A stretch of 64,000 nucleotides of DNA, from the NCBI GenBank assembly GCA_030077755.1, contig JAQJZZ010000008.1, forward strand, positions 868,001 through 932,000. Direction: 5' to 3'. The position numbers were made by a program, and so were the translations under genes. The notes under the pieces are model-generated. The model did not search any database. It had not been told where the DNA came from and worked only from the letters and a program-made list of their open reading frames with translations. Below are positions 21,913 through 33,535 of this stretch, piece by piece (position 1 is the stretch's first letter; every line of letters starts with the position of its first letter). Origin of the DNA: Filosporella fistucella (lineage: Eukaryota; Ascomycota; Leotiomycetes; Helotiales).

Positions 21913-22778
21913 TAGCTCGGAGTTGGGATCTACTTCTCAGGTTGAAGAAGCTGGGATAATATTCTGGAATAGTGCGACGATTAATGTGTTATGTTTGATC
22001 CGTGAGTATAGCGACTGGCGCTTTCAAGCATGGTGCGCCGGAGTTGTACCAAAATCCTCATCAATTTCAGCTTGACTAGTAATACAGTACGGACCCGCAG
22101 AAGTTTCTCTTTTTCTACCACATCTTTCATGTACATATCTGTTTCGTCAGTTATTAATGGTACTGGATGTTTTTCTCCGTCTTTCAACCGTGAGTGGGAT
22201 GACCTCATGGACTGATTATCTGCTTTATGCTGATTTCGGTACGTCAATTCGAGCAACAAGGTAAGCCAATATGGGTGAAAGATGATCATTCTCTTACAAG
22301 CTCTTATAAGCCCCCTACGTTATGTGATCCTTGCTAAGACACTGCTGTTGACGATATGTGCTTCATAAAGTACCCGCCATGCTACCAGTAGTTCGCTTAA
22401 TTCAGTGGACAGTACGGCTTTCGGATGCCTCCAACGTAGTTGTAGTTGGCCTGTACATTGGACGCTTATATTGTTTTGAGAGGAGATCATGATTGTGTTT
22501 CGTTCTTCTATGTGTTACCCAAATTTCGGTCTAGTACATAAATGTATTTGCCTTCATCCCACTTTTGACACAATTTTCAGTGGGGCCGAACCGTTTTCTA
22601 GATATCCTTTCGTAAATTTGCATCGTCCTTCCTGTAGTATATTACCAGTTGACGGTGCTAGACTATCCGACTTCGGCTTTGGTGGGGAAAACAGTTCATA
22701 ATATTTTGTTCTTGAAGACCAATACATGTCACTTTCAAATTGAAAGCTGTACCAGAATATTTTCCCGTCTCACCAACC
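21913..22778. other. Intergenic
   Basis: This is the 3' flank of aquaporin and the promoter of the aldolase. Only short frames, no repeat and no RNA gene seen. Confidence 0.55.
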
Positions 22779-23720
22779 ATGACGATCAGCATCCCACCTT
22801 CCGGCGTCTGGTGTCCAGCCGTCACCTTTTTCAACCACTCCAACGATACTCTTGATCTTGTTGCTCAAAAACAATACGATGCATACCTTTCAAAGTCAGG
22901 ACTGGCAGGCCTCGTGATCCTTGGCACCAACGCCGAAGCTTTCCTCCTCACTCGGGAGGAGCGATTTGCACTCATCTCTACGGCTCGGGAAGCCGTTGGA
23001 CCTGGTTTTCCAATTATGGCCGGTGTTGGAGCTCATTCTACAAAGCAAGTTCTTGAGCTGGTTGAAGATGCTGTGAAGGCAGGAGCAAACTATTTGTTGG
23101 TTTTACCACCCGCTTATTTCGGGAAGGCAACGTCAACTGCTGTCATCGAAAGATTCTATGCCGATATCTCGGCAGCTTCACCAATACCTATCATTCTGTA
23201 CAACTTCCCAGGCGTTTGTAACGGCGTTGATATGGACTCGGAGCTGATCACGAGACTGGCACAGAAGCATGAGAACATCGTCGGTGTGAAACTGACATGT
23301 GCTTCTGTTGGGAAAATCACACGTCTCACGGCAGTCATGCCTTCTGCTGAATTTGCTACCTTTGGGGGTCAATCGGATTTTCTCATCGGTGGATTATCTG
23401 TTGGCTCAGCGGGATGTATCGCTGCTTTTGCAAATGTTTTCCCGAAGACTTTGTCGAAGATATATTCTCTTTATACCACGGGTGATAATGCGGAAGCTTT
23501 GAGGCTGCACCGAATTGCTGGCTTAGCTGAAAGTCCTTGTAAAGCTGGTATTTCCAGTACGAAATACGCCGCTTCGATCTTCAGTGCGAAGGCTGCTGGT
23601 ATAGAAGGAGCAGAGGAGAAACTAAAGCCAAGAACTCCTTATTCCCCTCCCACAGAGGAGACGAAAACTTATATCAGATCAGTTATGAGCGAGCTTGCTG
23701 CGATCGAAGCATCACTATAG
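22779..23720 (+). CDS. DapA/DHDPS-family aldolase
   Basis: This is an intronless 313-aa class I aldolase of the dihydrodipicolinate synthase/N-acetylneuraminate lyase superfamily. Schiff-base Lys171 lies in IVGVKLTCAS and catalytic Tyr141 in IILYNFPG. The substrate-carboxylate loop is GTNAEAFLLTREER, corresponding to the usual GTTGE-type motif. In filamentous fungi such proteins include 2-keto-3-deoxy-L-galactonate aldolase (pectin/galacturonate catabolism) and 4-hydroxy-2-oxoglutarate-type aldolases. No galacturonate reductase or dehydratase gene lies nearby, so the pathway is open. Fungi do not make lysine through DapA, which argues against DHDPS itself. Cytosolic. Confidence 0.9.
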   Translation: MTISIPPSGVWCPAVTFFNHSNDTLDLVAQKQYDAYLSKSGLAGLVILGTNAEAFLLTREERFALISTAREAVGPGFPIMAGVGAHSTKQVLELVEDAVKAGANYLLVLPPAYFGKATSTAVIERFYADISAASPIPIILYNFPGVCNGVDMDSELITRLAQKHENIVGVKLTCASVGKITRLTAVMPSAEFATFGGQSDFLIGGLSVGSAGCIAAFANVFPKTLSKIYSLYTTGDNAEALRLHRIAGLAESPCKAGISSTKYAASIFSAKAAGIEGAEEKLKPRTPYSPPTEETKTYIRSVMSELAAIEASL

Positions 23721-24331
23721 ATTAGACTCCGAGAAAGCAAACAAATAAGAAATCATGAGCTGAAACATAAGTGTAGCCTCGGCACCGATATTGCACTGAG
23801 GTGAGGGGAGATAACATTCCTACGACGAGTCTCTCGTTGCCCAGAAGGAGTGTTCGAAAAATGATTTGAGATCCAAATGTATTACCGTTTATTTCGCATA
23901 CCGGTTGGAGCTTCAACGGTTTGGTTGACTCAACCATTACTCCTTTTGTTCATTTTGAGTGAGTCTGGATGCCCTCAACATCGCCCTACGTCACATGTAA
24001 CGATCACTTTTGCCAGTCTAGGTGCTGTGCCAATTCCATGCTTGATCAAATCTGACAAGTGCCTTATCAACCCCATACTCTCTGCTAATAACACAAAACA
24101 CGTAAGTATTCTGAAAACTCTAGTTTTGCGCTTGCGTAGTGTCCGTCGAGACCCATATTTAGGGCCATCGGCCCAACGGCTCCCATCTCTCAGTCCGATG
24201 TGGGGATGAACCTCTGGATGTCATTGTGATGTGAGTTTGCCTACCTATTGGTTTCCTTGAACCCTCTATTGTCATACCTGTCAGACCAAACTCACTGGTT
24301 GCCACCCTCTCTCCTCGGAAAGTACCACAAT
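23721..24331. other. Intergenic
   Basis: Contains the 3' flank of the aldolase and the promoter of the thioredoxin-like gene. No gene is seen. Confidence 0.55.
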
Positions 24332-24703
24332 ATGTCCTCAATAACGCGCCTCACCAACGCCTCCTCCCACGCTAAATACACAACCCAAGCCGAATCCACA
24401 GGCAAACCAACCATAATTTACGTATCCAATTCCTCCCTCCCAGCATGCAAAACCTTTACACCAAAATATGAGGAGCTGGCTTTTCGGTACAGCTCCTCTC
24501 ATGATATTTCATTTGCACAAATGGATTTCACGTCAGAGACTAGCATGTTATTCAAGTTTGCGCCAAACCAGTTACCTGTGTTGACACTGATGTGCCGTGA
24601 TGAGGGAGGAAACATGTGGGCTAAGACAATCATGGGAGCGAATTTGAGGGAGCTGGAGAGTGGTATTGAGGAGATGTTGAGTAAAGCCGGGAGGAAGAAA
24701 TAA
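24332..24703 (+). CDS. Thioredoxin-fold protein with degenerate active site
   Basis: This is a 123-aa single-exon protein of thioredoxin size and layout: KPTIIYVSNSSLPACKTFTP, then ISFAQMDFTSE, FKFAPNQLPVLTLM with the cis-proline, and a C-terminal helix LRELESGIEEML. The usual W-C-G-P-C site is replaced by S-L-P-A-C, so only the second position keeps a cysteine. Canonical two-cysteine disulfide reductase chemistry is therefore unlikely, though a monothiol or binding function is possible. I chose the ATG at 24332 because the upstream in-frame extension has no thioredoxin features. Confidence 0.75.
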   Translation: MSSITRLTNASSHAKYTTQAESTGKPTIIYVSNSSLPACKTFTPKYEELAFRYSSSHDISFAQMDFTSETSMLFKFAPNQLPVLTLMCRDEGGNMWAKTIMGANLRELESGIEEMLSKAGRKK

Positions 24704-25190
24704 GGAAATCTGTTTGTGGAGGGGTTGAGAGTGTAACGAGGATGTTAAGGTATCTAAATACAATTGAGGAATGCTTCCTTCTAGCTATCATTTTCGACGC
24801 CATGTGAAAGCTGATGTCTCGATCCTCGATGACATCATATACTCGTTAAACCAATGAAGCCAGTCGTGAGGAGGCCGAACTCTGTCATGCGCAGTTTGTA
24901 ACGGCTCGCTTTTGTCAAGCCACACTGCCAGAACAATATTGAGAGCTGAAAGCCATAGTTGTCAGAGAAAACAAGTCAAACAAAAGGTGTTGATACCTTT
25001 TGGCCATCGTAAAGCGTCAGGTTAGCACTCTAGAAGTCCACCGGTCAAGGAGTGATTCGATAATTGGTAGCTAGGGCACTTTAACAGTGAACCCATCCAA
25101 TATACTCGAATGACAATGAGACCTAGAAAAAAATATCTCTATTCAGCGATACAGTAGTAATACATAGTTCGGCCATTACAGAATGCGAAC
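24704..25190. other. Convergent intergenic
   Basis: Contains the 3' flanks of the thioredoxin-like and GST genes. Nothing else is seen. Confidence 0.6.
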
Positions 25191-26173
25191 TTATGGCGAG
25201 GCATACTTGTAGTTGTACTGCTCCTTTGCCTCATCTGCCAGCTTCTTCAGCTTATCGTGACTCTCCTTAAACTCAGGCTCATCATTCAGACGATGTAAAT
25301 AAGCAGTATTGACAAGCTTGCTCTCCGTTGGAACACTGGTACCCTTTTGAACAGCGGGTCTGTCATTGATTCTCTTCCACCACCTCTCCAAGTTCGGGAA
25401 TTTGCTCAGGTCAACACCTGCAAAGTATGCCACGTTTACCCAAGAGAAGTTCGCGATATCAGCAATGGAATATTTTCCCTTTCCAGGGCCAACGAGGTAG
25501 TCGCGTGTCTTCAGTTCATTGTCGAGGATACCATAAAGGCGTTCTGTTTCGCCAACGTAGCGTTGTGTAGGGTATGGGATGCGCTCTTTTGCAAGACGAT
25601 AGAAGTGGTTGGCTTGACCTTGCATTGGGCCCTAGAATCAATTGTCAGTTCATCTGTTGTGATGATCAAAGGGATTATTCTTACCAAGCCTCCATGTTGC
25701 CAAGCGATCCACTGTTCTGCTCGCGATACATCATCAGGATCTGAGAAGCTGAATTTGTGCTCGGGATCGTAATGTCTGGTGAGATATGCCAGAATAGCAG
25801 CGCCTTCGAAGACTGAGAAATCATTGCGATCGTGATCCACAATGGCAGGGATACGTCCATTGGGGGAGAACTTAGTGAACCAGGGTTCTTTTTGGACGTT
25901 CTCCATAATGTTGATGCTCTGGAAGATGTAATCCTTGCCGTACGCAGCTTTCAATTCCTCGAGAATGATTGAAGCTTTGTGGCCATTGGGCGTGCCGAAA
26001 GTGAGAAGCTCAATGCCTGACTTTCCTATCAAGCCGGATGGTCTTTCTGAGGAGGACATTGTCCGGGTTGTTATCTGTACGAAATGCCTAGATGTTTGGT
26101 AGAGCCGTCTGAGGGGACTGTTGAACATGAAGCCGACGAAAGTGAGAAGAAAGAAACGGAAGAGAAATCGCAT
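25191..26173 (-). CDS. Ure2p-like glutathione S-transferase
   Basis: There are two exons, 26173-25685 and 25631-25191, joined across a 53-nt GTAAGA..CTAG intron to give WQHGGLGPMQGQANHF, a signature of Ure2p-like/fungal GTE-type GSTs. The N-terminal thioredoxin-like domain contains FGTPNGHKASIILEELKAAY, KFSPNGRIPAIVD and VFEGAAILAYL (glutathione gamma-glutamyl site). The C-terminal helical domain contains YSIADIANFSWV. From the first ATG the protein is 309 aa with a 38-residue hydrophobic and basic N-terminal extension. From the second (Met39, at 26059) it is 271 aa and cytosolic. Likely roles are glutathione conjugation or peroxide defence. Start choice is uncertain. Confidence 0.92.
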
Positions 26174-27361
26174 GTGTTATATACCTACTTAAATCTAGTC
26201 GCGCTTGATGATGTGGTTGAATCACAGAGGTACCTGCCGAAAGCTGCAGGCTTTTCGCTTTGAAATCATCAGGAAGGTACGGAACGGAGTGTGGAGAAGT
26301 GAAGCTCCCTGGAACGGGAATAAGCCTCTGATGGGCTGTTGCATTTTGATGATGTCAGCGGTAGTGGGGAGAATAATTTTGAAATGCATAATTCCGAGCG
26401 TGCATAAATAACAGCTGAGATTGTGAAGCGGTTTTGTCATGATTATAAACACATCAAATTGATTTTCAATTATTCCCCAAATCTGATGTGCTAGACGGAG
26501 ATTCTTGCTTTATACTGGGAGAATATGAGGAGAATACTTTGAGTGATTCCTGGTGGATAATCCAAGCACGCCTGATTGTCCAACGACACTATAGGTATAC
26601 TTTGACAACCATTTCAATACAATATTTAGGACAATATTTAGGACATTTGCAAAGTCCTCATGAAATAGCATTCTCTTGAATACTTTCAAAGCACTTCAAG
26701 TTTAGGGAAATTCATATGGACAATATAATCTTAGGAAAGCACGGCTATTTCTCGAGCCTGTCGGTGCCGGCTATTGTCCCATGAGCGTGGATTATACGAA
26801 CCTATATTCTTCTCCAGCCATACTTTGTCTTCAAGATATAGTCTCAATATTACCTATATCAAAGAGTGCAAATCAAATTCGAGATAGGTTAGTCTACTGG
26901 AAATATATATAGTCACGTGGGAGACAGGGTGGCTCATGATAAAACTACGTCAAGCAAAACTCGTAACCTTGTCCAGTTATACTTGCACATCCAGGTAAAG
27001 TGGTATATTGCACCTGTCCAATCGCAAACTGAAAGTAGTAGGGAATTGCCATCTAGGCACCTATAGGTGATTCCAGGTTGACAGATGCAGTCACATGATC
27101 ATCACGAGAACGCCTTCATTCCAGCTCGAGACTCCAAGACAGGGTACACAGGTTACTTGAGAAAATGAATATGCATCTGGGTATACCGTCTATCATTCTA
27201 GCCCAAGTCATAAACATACACGTGAGTATCATACAAAATAATATTTAAACCCATTGATTCAATCATGGTTCTATTTTCATACTCCTATCCGACCAAATCT
27301 CATATCCAATTTATCCATCACCCTAATGTTCCCCGGAAAAGCAAGTCACACCACAGAATAT
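26174..27361. other. Intergenic
   Basis: This is AT-rich and holds the GST promoter on one side and the 3' flank of the Ala/Lys-rich gene on the other. Short frames only. Several TATATA-type runs near 26905 are not linked to a gene. Confidence 0.5.
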
Positions 27362-29175
27362 TTATTTGGCAGCTTTTGCCTTCTTAGCACCCTTAGCGGC
27401 TTTCCCTGTCGTTGATGGAGCCGCCTGGAAGAGTTAGGGAGCGTTCAAAGGAGAGCGAGGACAATCAACAACTTACTGTCTCCAAAGTGCCATCGGCAGC
27501 AGCATCCACAGCAGATTGCGCAGCGGCAGCAGCCTAGTAAAGAATGTCAGGTCATATTCTCGATATGAAATATAATGGTGGTGGGGTAGGGATGGATTGT
27601 TGCTTCAAGGCGGAAGGAAAATCACAAAACACTTACAGCAATTCCACCTGATCCATTCGAGGCTGCGGCATTAACGTCAGTAGCAGAGGCTTTTGCTGCT
27701 TTTCCAGCCTTGGTCTGTTTCAAAGCAGATTAGAGATTGCCTTTATTGAGTTATGAATATGGGAAATCTTACAGCCTTTTTCGCGGTCGCGCCGGTTGCC
27801 GTCCCAGTGGCCGCATCTGCAACATCCTAATTCAAGAATTAGTTTCCCATTTTTATGAGTCCAGAAAGACCGAGGTGACTGAGAAGAATCGCCGAAGTCG
27901 ACTGTTGCGCATCCAGGTTCCCTCGCTTGAGGCATTTCATTAAGGATAACCACAACATCGCGACTCCACGACCAACTAGACAAAAGTGCTGAAATGGCAA
28001 AATCTTCCAGATCGGTAGGATCTAGGAAAGTAGATTACTTACGACAGCGGCGGAAGCTTGAGCAGCTTTTGCGGCCTAGATAAAACGAATTAGTCTCTGA
28101 TCAAAGGCCTAATTATCCAATGAAAGGTCACACGAACCTTAGCGGCAGCTTTAGCCTATCTGTTTGTTAGTCCTGATCATTGAATATACGTCCTCAAGGA
28201 GCGAACTTACAGCTTTAGTAGCAGCTTTTCCAGTCCCAGCAGCCTAAGAATTGATGTCAGGAATTGTGTGGTTATGGTAGGATGGAGAACAATGTTTGCC
28301 CATCAGGACTACTTACGGCCGTAGCATCGGCTGTGGCTGTGCCGTTCTTCTTCTTTCTTGCTTCGAGAACTGGGATGCTTCGAAGACCGAGGTCGGCTAA
28401 GTTGAGACCAGTCAAACTCTCGATGATGCTATCCAGTTGGGCGTTTCCGGCATTTCCAGCGTTACCGGCATTCACTTGTGTTGCGGCTGCAGCTTTAGAA
28501 GCCTGTAACATGTGTAAGAATAAAGTGTGTAGATATCATTCACATCGGTAGCATACCTTTCCTTTCTTCCCAGTAGCTGTTGAGTTCGTAGCTGCTGTCT
28601 ATATGCATGTTAGCTTATTGGTACACCAAAAGATCCTCGAAGCATACCTCAGCTGTCAATGTTGCATTGTTGGCTGCTCCCTTTGCTCCTTTTGCCTTCT
28701 TTCCTGTTGCACTTGTTGCTGCTGTCTAACCAATCGTTAAGTTGTTATCTGATGGCGAAATCGTCAGGGCATACCTCGGCTGTCAATGTCGAGTTTGCAG
28801 CACCCTTATTCCCTTTTGCTTTCTTTCCTGTCGCACTTGTGGCTGCTGTCTAATGGGTGTTAGACTGTTTATGTGGGGATATTAAACAACATACAGCTGC
28901 AGAAGCAGTTCCGTTTGCTGAAAAGAAAATGTTAGCTTAGGTTAAATGCTAATGTTGAGGAGTCATACCGGCATTCTTTCCCTTCTTAGGTGAACGCTCA
29001 AGTATTTCATTAACTGCATGTGTAAGTATAATTGCGATTACAACACCATATCCTGCATACCATATGGCAATGGCGCTCTGGCCTGGATGGAGTCTTCAGA
29101 GGCGGGTAAAGCTCGTGCAGAAACGAGTGTAGCCGAAACGGCAAGGAATGTGAGAATGGATCCGAAGTTCTTCAT
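27362..29175 (-). CDS. Secreted Ala/Lys/Thr-rich repeat protein, 14 exons
   Basis: Exons on the minus strand: 29175-29061, 29013-28969, 28917-28895, 28849-28775, 28725-28648, 28598-28557, 28502-28317, 28243-28211, 28155-28138, 28075-28043, 27826-27773, 27714-27637, 27533-27477 and 27424-27362. The sum is 900 nt, 299 aa, and every join keeps frame with GT-AG sites. A clear signal peptide (MKNFGSILTFLAVSATLVSA) is followed by low-complexity sequence: about one third Ala, one eighth Lys, no Cys and no Trp. Exons 4, 5 and 6 are repeats (TAATSATGKKAKG...). Exon 7 carries the only amphipathic part (LDSIIESLTGLNLADLGL) and ends in a basic ARKKK. N-glycosylation sequons (NGT, NST, NAT) recur. Function unknown; a glycosylated cationic wall or surface protein is my guess. 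I recognise no family. Confidence 0.82.
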
Positions 29176-29253
29176 GATGATGGTAATTGAATATAAAATG
29201 CGTCAAGCACGTAGAAGTATATGGATGAGAGAATGTAAAAGGTGAGAGCGCAG

Positions 29254-29401
29254 CTATCCAATATTAGCCACGGACAATAACCAGAGCCATAGTCATAGAG
29301 TGGAGACTTACCTCTTGAGAATAAGAACAAATGGCCTGCACGTGAATGAGAGAGAAGTGGATGAGAAGAAAGACTTGGTATGAGAGTAAACGGGTCTTAT
29401 A
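29254..29401 (-). promoter_or_regulatory. TATA element and 5'-UTR intron of the Ala/Lys-rich gene
   Basis: Upstream of the start codon, a GGATATAAGA element (29395-29401, minus strand) lies about 85 nt before GAG|GTAAGT at 29311. A GGCTAAT branch and an ATAG acceptor at 29254 delimit a plausible 58-nt leader intron. This is consistent with a highly expressed, intron-rich transcript. It is inferred from sequence only. Confidence 0.45.
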
Positions 29402-31554
29402 TCCAGACATTATTTCACCCACATCACGTTATCCCCAGGATCGCTGAGGAAGAGGTCCGATGAAACGATATGATCAAAAGATGTCCAGTCTATTTCGTGA
29501 CTCGTCTGATCAACATCTCAAAGCAGAACCAACTTTTCTTGGGAGCCGCTGTCAAGAAGAATGGACAAATCAAGAGCCGTGATATGAGCACGAAAGATCG
29601 GAGAAATACAAAAATAGGATAGAACGGAGACGGTCTGTGAAGACTGGTTTGGGAAGCACTGGCTTGGTCCAGCCATCGAATATCAATGACATGCTTGCTT
29701 CAGGGTTGCCTTGGGTACAGAAGTGCCAGTATCGGGGAGACAAGGTGTGCTGAAGCCTGAAGGATTCCAAGGATGGGGAAGAGGAGCGAAGCAGTGGATG
29801 TTCCAGCTTGAGCGGTACTTCGAAACGAAGATCTGATCTTTGCCTACTCGAGAGGCTCCGAGGAGCACGGGGTATTGCAAGCAAGAAATTGCCAACAACG
29901 GGAATACTCCCTACAAGTGGTGTGGTCCACATGCGGGTGAGGCTCTTGGATACTTTTGCCGTACCTGGGAGATCCGCCTAGCACAGCAGGGATGAACGCC
30001 AAACTGTCGCTCAAACACTTTCGGCTCCAAACTTACAAGTCAAACATCAACCAGCTATGATTTGCGATCTCTTACACTCAGACTGAATCGGATTCTCCGG
30101 ATGCAACTGTACCGGCCCTGAAAGTAGTATTGTACTCGTGGTGGGCGTTTCGAACAATCTGGCCAGCGGGATTTACCCCGTGCACATTGGATGATGTCGT
30201 TACGACACACCCAACGTTCCCTTCTGCCAAGGCATGCTCGAGATATTCTTAGAAATAAGCATTTCGATAATCGTCTGACAATATGGCCAAGAACTTTGAC
30301 ACCACTGTTTTGGATGATTATGCTCGTTGGAAATGGTGTTCAGATCTCTTGGTGAACTCTACAAGTGATATTGTGGATTAAGCTGGAGTCGATTCAGGAC
30401 CACCAGAAAGAAGATCATTTAGGCATAAAATTGAAGAAGATCTGGTAGCAATTAGAGTAGCCCCATCAGCATGATGCCCAATATGGGGATTCTTGAGTCG
30501 GATTGTTGCATTGTTGTGGGTTCGATGTACAATCGATGGAGACTTACGAAGTTGGGATGAAAGCTCGAATGCTTGTAGCACGAAGCGAATTTCAAAGGTT
30601 TAATTTGCAGGTCTAGATTCGGTCTGTATCTGCGTAGGTTTTCACGTCCGTAACTTTGATGATTATGGATGGTGAATGACTGAAGTGGTCGAAATCTGGC
30701 TGGCAATGAAACGGCGTCTCGTTTGACCTGCACTGTGAGAGAAAACCTCGAAAGCACTCCAAACGCAGAGGATGTTTCGAGAGCCATTTGACCGGGAGGA
30801 ACTGATCGCAAAATTTAATCCAAATACTTCCAGTCTCAGTGAGGTGAACTGGACTGGGTTGGATCAACTCGGTTACTCATTTTAGTCGAGAATTTCAGCA
30901 CCTATTGGATGTGATCCTATTGATAAATGAAGAAATGTCAAACCTGCCCTAAGTGACTGATATCCGAGGATATCGATATCGCTCAATAAGTCATCCTCAT
31001 TCATGCATTAGCCAGTCGTGAGGGGATTGACTCCCCATCGCAAAGTATCAAATCATGCTGCACTTTCGCTTTTGGCTTTATCTAAGCTCTCTATTGATAG
31101 GTTTGTTTGGAGCAGCGGATGAAGAGCTGGACTCATGTCACGCAACCAAGATATGGAAGTCAATTAAGATTATCAATTTCAAGCTGTCGTTCTGAATCTT
31201 CTCCTCCACCGGCCCATCATTGCCAACGAATATCCTGATTTTCGTATCGTCGCCGTTCATCGGTCATGCGTTGTGAGAATCCCAGAAGGAAACAAACATG
31301 ACATGCAATAGATATCGAAAGGCGACCACCTTCAGTATGTTAAGAACATCAGATGAGAAGGCGATGGCTGAGAAACATAGCCATGATGATTGGATGTAAT
31401 GCGATGCCGGACCTTGAGCCGACAACCGAGCAAGTCAAGCTGAGTTCACCTGGGCTTGCCATCAAGTACATCATGGTGCATTCCTGCATTTGAGGAAAGC
31501 AATTGTCTTCGCAAACCCGCAATCAATATACAGGCAATGCGGTGACAATACGCA
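29402..31554. other. Long intergenic region
   Basis: I cannot support a gene in these 2.1 kb; the longer minus frames (29570-29932, 30452-30811) lack coding character. A compact inverted repeat GATATCCGAGGATATC plus another GATATC lies at about 30959-30980 and concentrates GATA motifs. Confidence 0.5.
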
Positions 31555-33535
31555 ATGGCTTCCTCCAGGTCCATCACTGCAAGTCTGCAGCGCAATCTGG
31601 TGAGCCGATTACCAACAAGAGTCTCCACACAACTTTCACGATGCATGCACTCAAATTCGAGCTTTATTCGACCCCACCCAAGAATAACCAGCTGCCTCGT
31701 GCAACAGCGAGCTTTCACTCTATCGACTCCACGACGGCTAGCAGATGTGAATGAAAATTTTGACCCAAAGTCAATTGATCGTGAGAGTGACGAGGTAGAT
31801 GTGTGTATCGTGGGTGGAGGCAAGTCATTGAGAGGAGGGCAAATATACCCCACTAACTTCCATAGGTCCTGCTGGTTTAAGTGCTGCCATTCGATTAAAA
31901 CAATTGGCAAATGAAGCTGGAAATGAGGAATTCCGAGTCATACTACTGGAGAAGGCGGGAGAGATTGGGGCACATATCCTTTCTGGAGCAGTCATTCAAC
32001 CCACAGCAATTAACGAATTGATTCCGGATTGGCTTGCAGAAGGCAACAAAGATAGATTCGAACATGCGACTCCTGCCACGAGTGACAAAATGCGATTTCT
32101 CACCCAGACGGGCTCTGTTCCATTACCAGCACCCCCGCAGATGCACAACAAAGGGAACTATATTGTCAGTTTGAACCAATTCACAAAATGGCTGGGAGAA
32201 AGGGCAGAAGAAATTGGTGTGGAAGTTTACCCTGGATTTGCGGCTTCAGAAGTGCTATATAAGTCAGATGGTTCTGTCAAAGGTGTTGCCACAAATGATT
32301 TGGGTATTTCCCGCTCAGGAAAGCCCAAGGACAGCTTCGAAAGAGGTATGGAGTTTCATGCCAGGACCACACTTTTCGCAGAAGGTTGCCATGGAAGTCT
32401 TACAAAGCAGGTCATGAAGAAATTCGATCTGCGGAGTGAATGCCAACCTCAGACATATGGCCTCGGACTGAAGGAAGTTTGGGAGGTATTGCCAGAGAAA
32501 TTCCAAAAAGGCCAGGTTACGCACTCCATGGGATATCCTCTTGCTGCAGATACATATGGCGGTGGCTGGATGTACCATTTTGGCGACAATTTGGTCAGTA
32601 TCGGATTGGTCGTTGGACTTGATTATCCAAACCCCTGGTTGTCACCTTATGGTGAGTTCCAGAAAATGAAGCATCATCCTCTGTATAAGTCAGTACTGGA
32701 AGGTGGGAAGTGCATATCATATGGTGCGCGAGCGCTGAATGAAGGTGGCTTTCAATCAATACCCAAAGTTGCCTTCCCAGGTGGTGCTTTAATTGGAGAC
32801 ACTGCAGGCTTCCTCAATGTCCCAAAAATCAAGGGCACTCACTCAGCCATGAAATCAGGCATGCTAGCCGCAGAGGCAACATACAATGCTCTCTCCAATA
32901 CCGATGCAGGAACTATCTTCCTTTACGACTACGAAGACGCTCTTCGCAAGTCATCTATCTGGAAAGAATTAAAGGAAGTTCGCAACATGCGTCCATCTTT
33001 CCACACCCCTCTAAAACTCTTCGGTGGAATCATGTACTCCGGTCTCGAGGCATATGTTCTCAAAGGCCGAGTTCCCTGGACATTGAAACACAAAGGAACC
33101 GATGCATCAGCTACAAAGACTGCAGATCAATGCACGAAAATCGAATATCCTAAACCAGACGGCAAAATAAGTTTCGATATCTTGACTAGTGTCAGCCGCA
33201 CAGGAACAAACCACGAAGAAGATCAACCTGTCCATCTACAAGTCAAGGACTGGGAGAAGCATGCGCAGATGGAATGGCCCAAGTATAAGGGTATTGAGAA
33301 CCGATTCTGTCCGGCAGGAGTGTATGAGTATGTGGAAGACGAGACGAAGGATATTGGGGTGAGGTTTCAGATTAATGCGCAAAAGTAAGTTTCTTCTACT
33401 TCTAACCTCTTTGGAGATCTTGTTAATGATAATAGTTGTATTCACTGCAAGACTTGCGATATCAAGGTTCCGGATCAGGATATCAATTGGTCGACACCAC
33501 AGGGTGGAGAGGGACCAAAGTATTTTATGACTTAG
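31555..33535 (+). CDS. Electron transfer flavoprotein-ubiquinone oxidoreductase, mitochondrial
   Basis: There are three exons, 31555-31819, 31866-33384 and 33436-33535, giving 627 aa. It passes electrons from ETF (acyl-CoA and amino-acid dehydrogenases) to ubiquinone at the inner mitochondrial membrane. The N-terminus is Arg/Ser-rich with no acids, a typical matrix presequence. The FAD site [20 protein letters not shown] is completed by splicing. Other family blocks are [25 protein letters not shown], and [18 protein letters not shown]. The C-terminus holds the 4Fe-4S ligands: FCPAGVYEY, then [12 protein letters not shown], the last formed across intron 2. Intron 1 (46 nt) starts with GC (GAG|GCAAGT) and ends CATAG; intron 2 is a normal 51-nt GTAAGT intron. 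Length fits the family. Confidence 0.96.

Noticed and set aside
27827..28042. Extra exon within the 216-nt intron of the Ala/Lys-rich gene
   Set aside because: No Ala/Lys-rich in-frame segment with fitting splice sites; the neighbouring exons join in frame without it.
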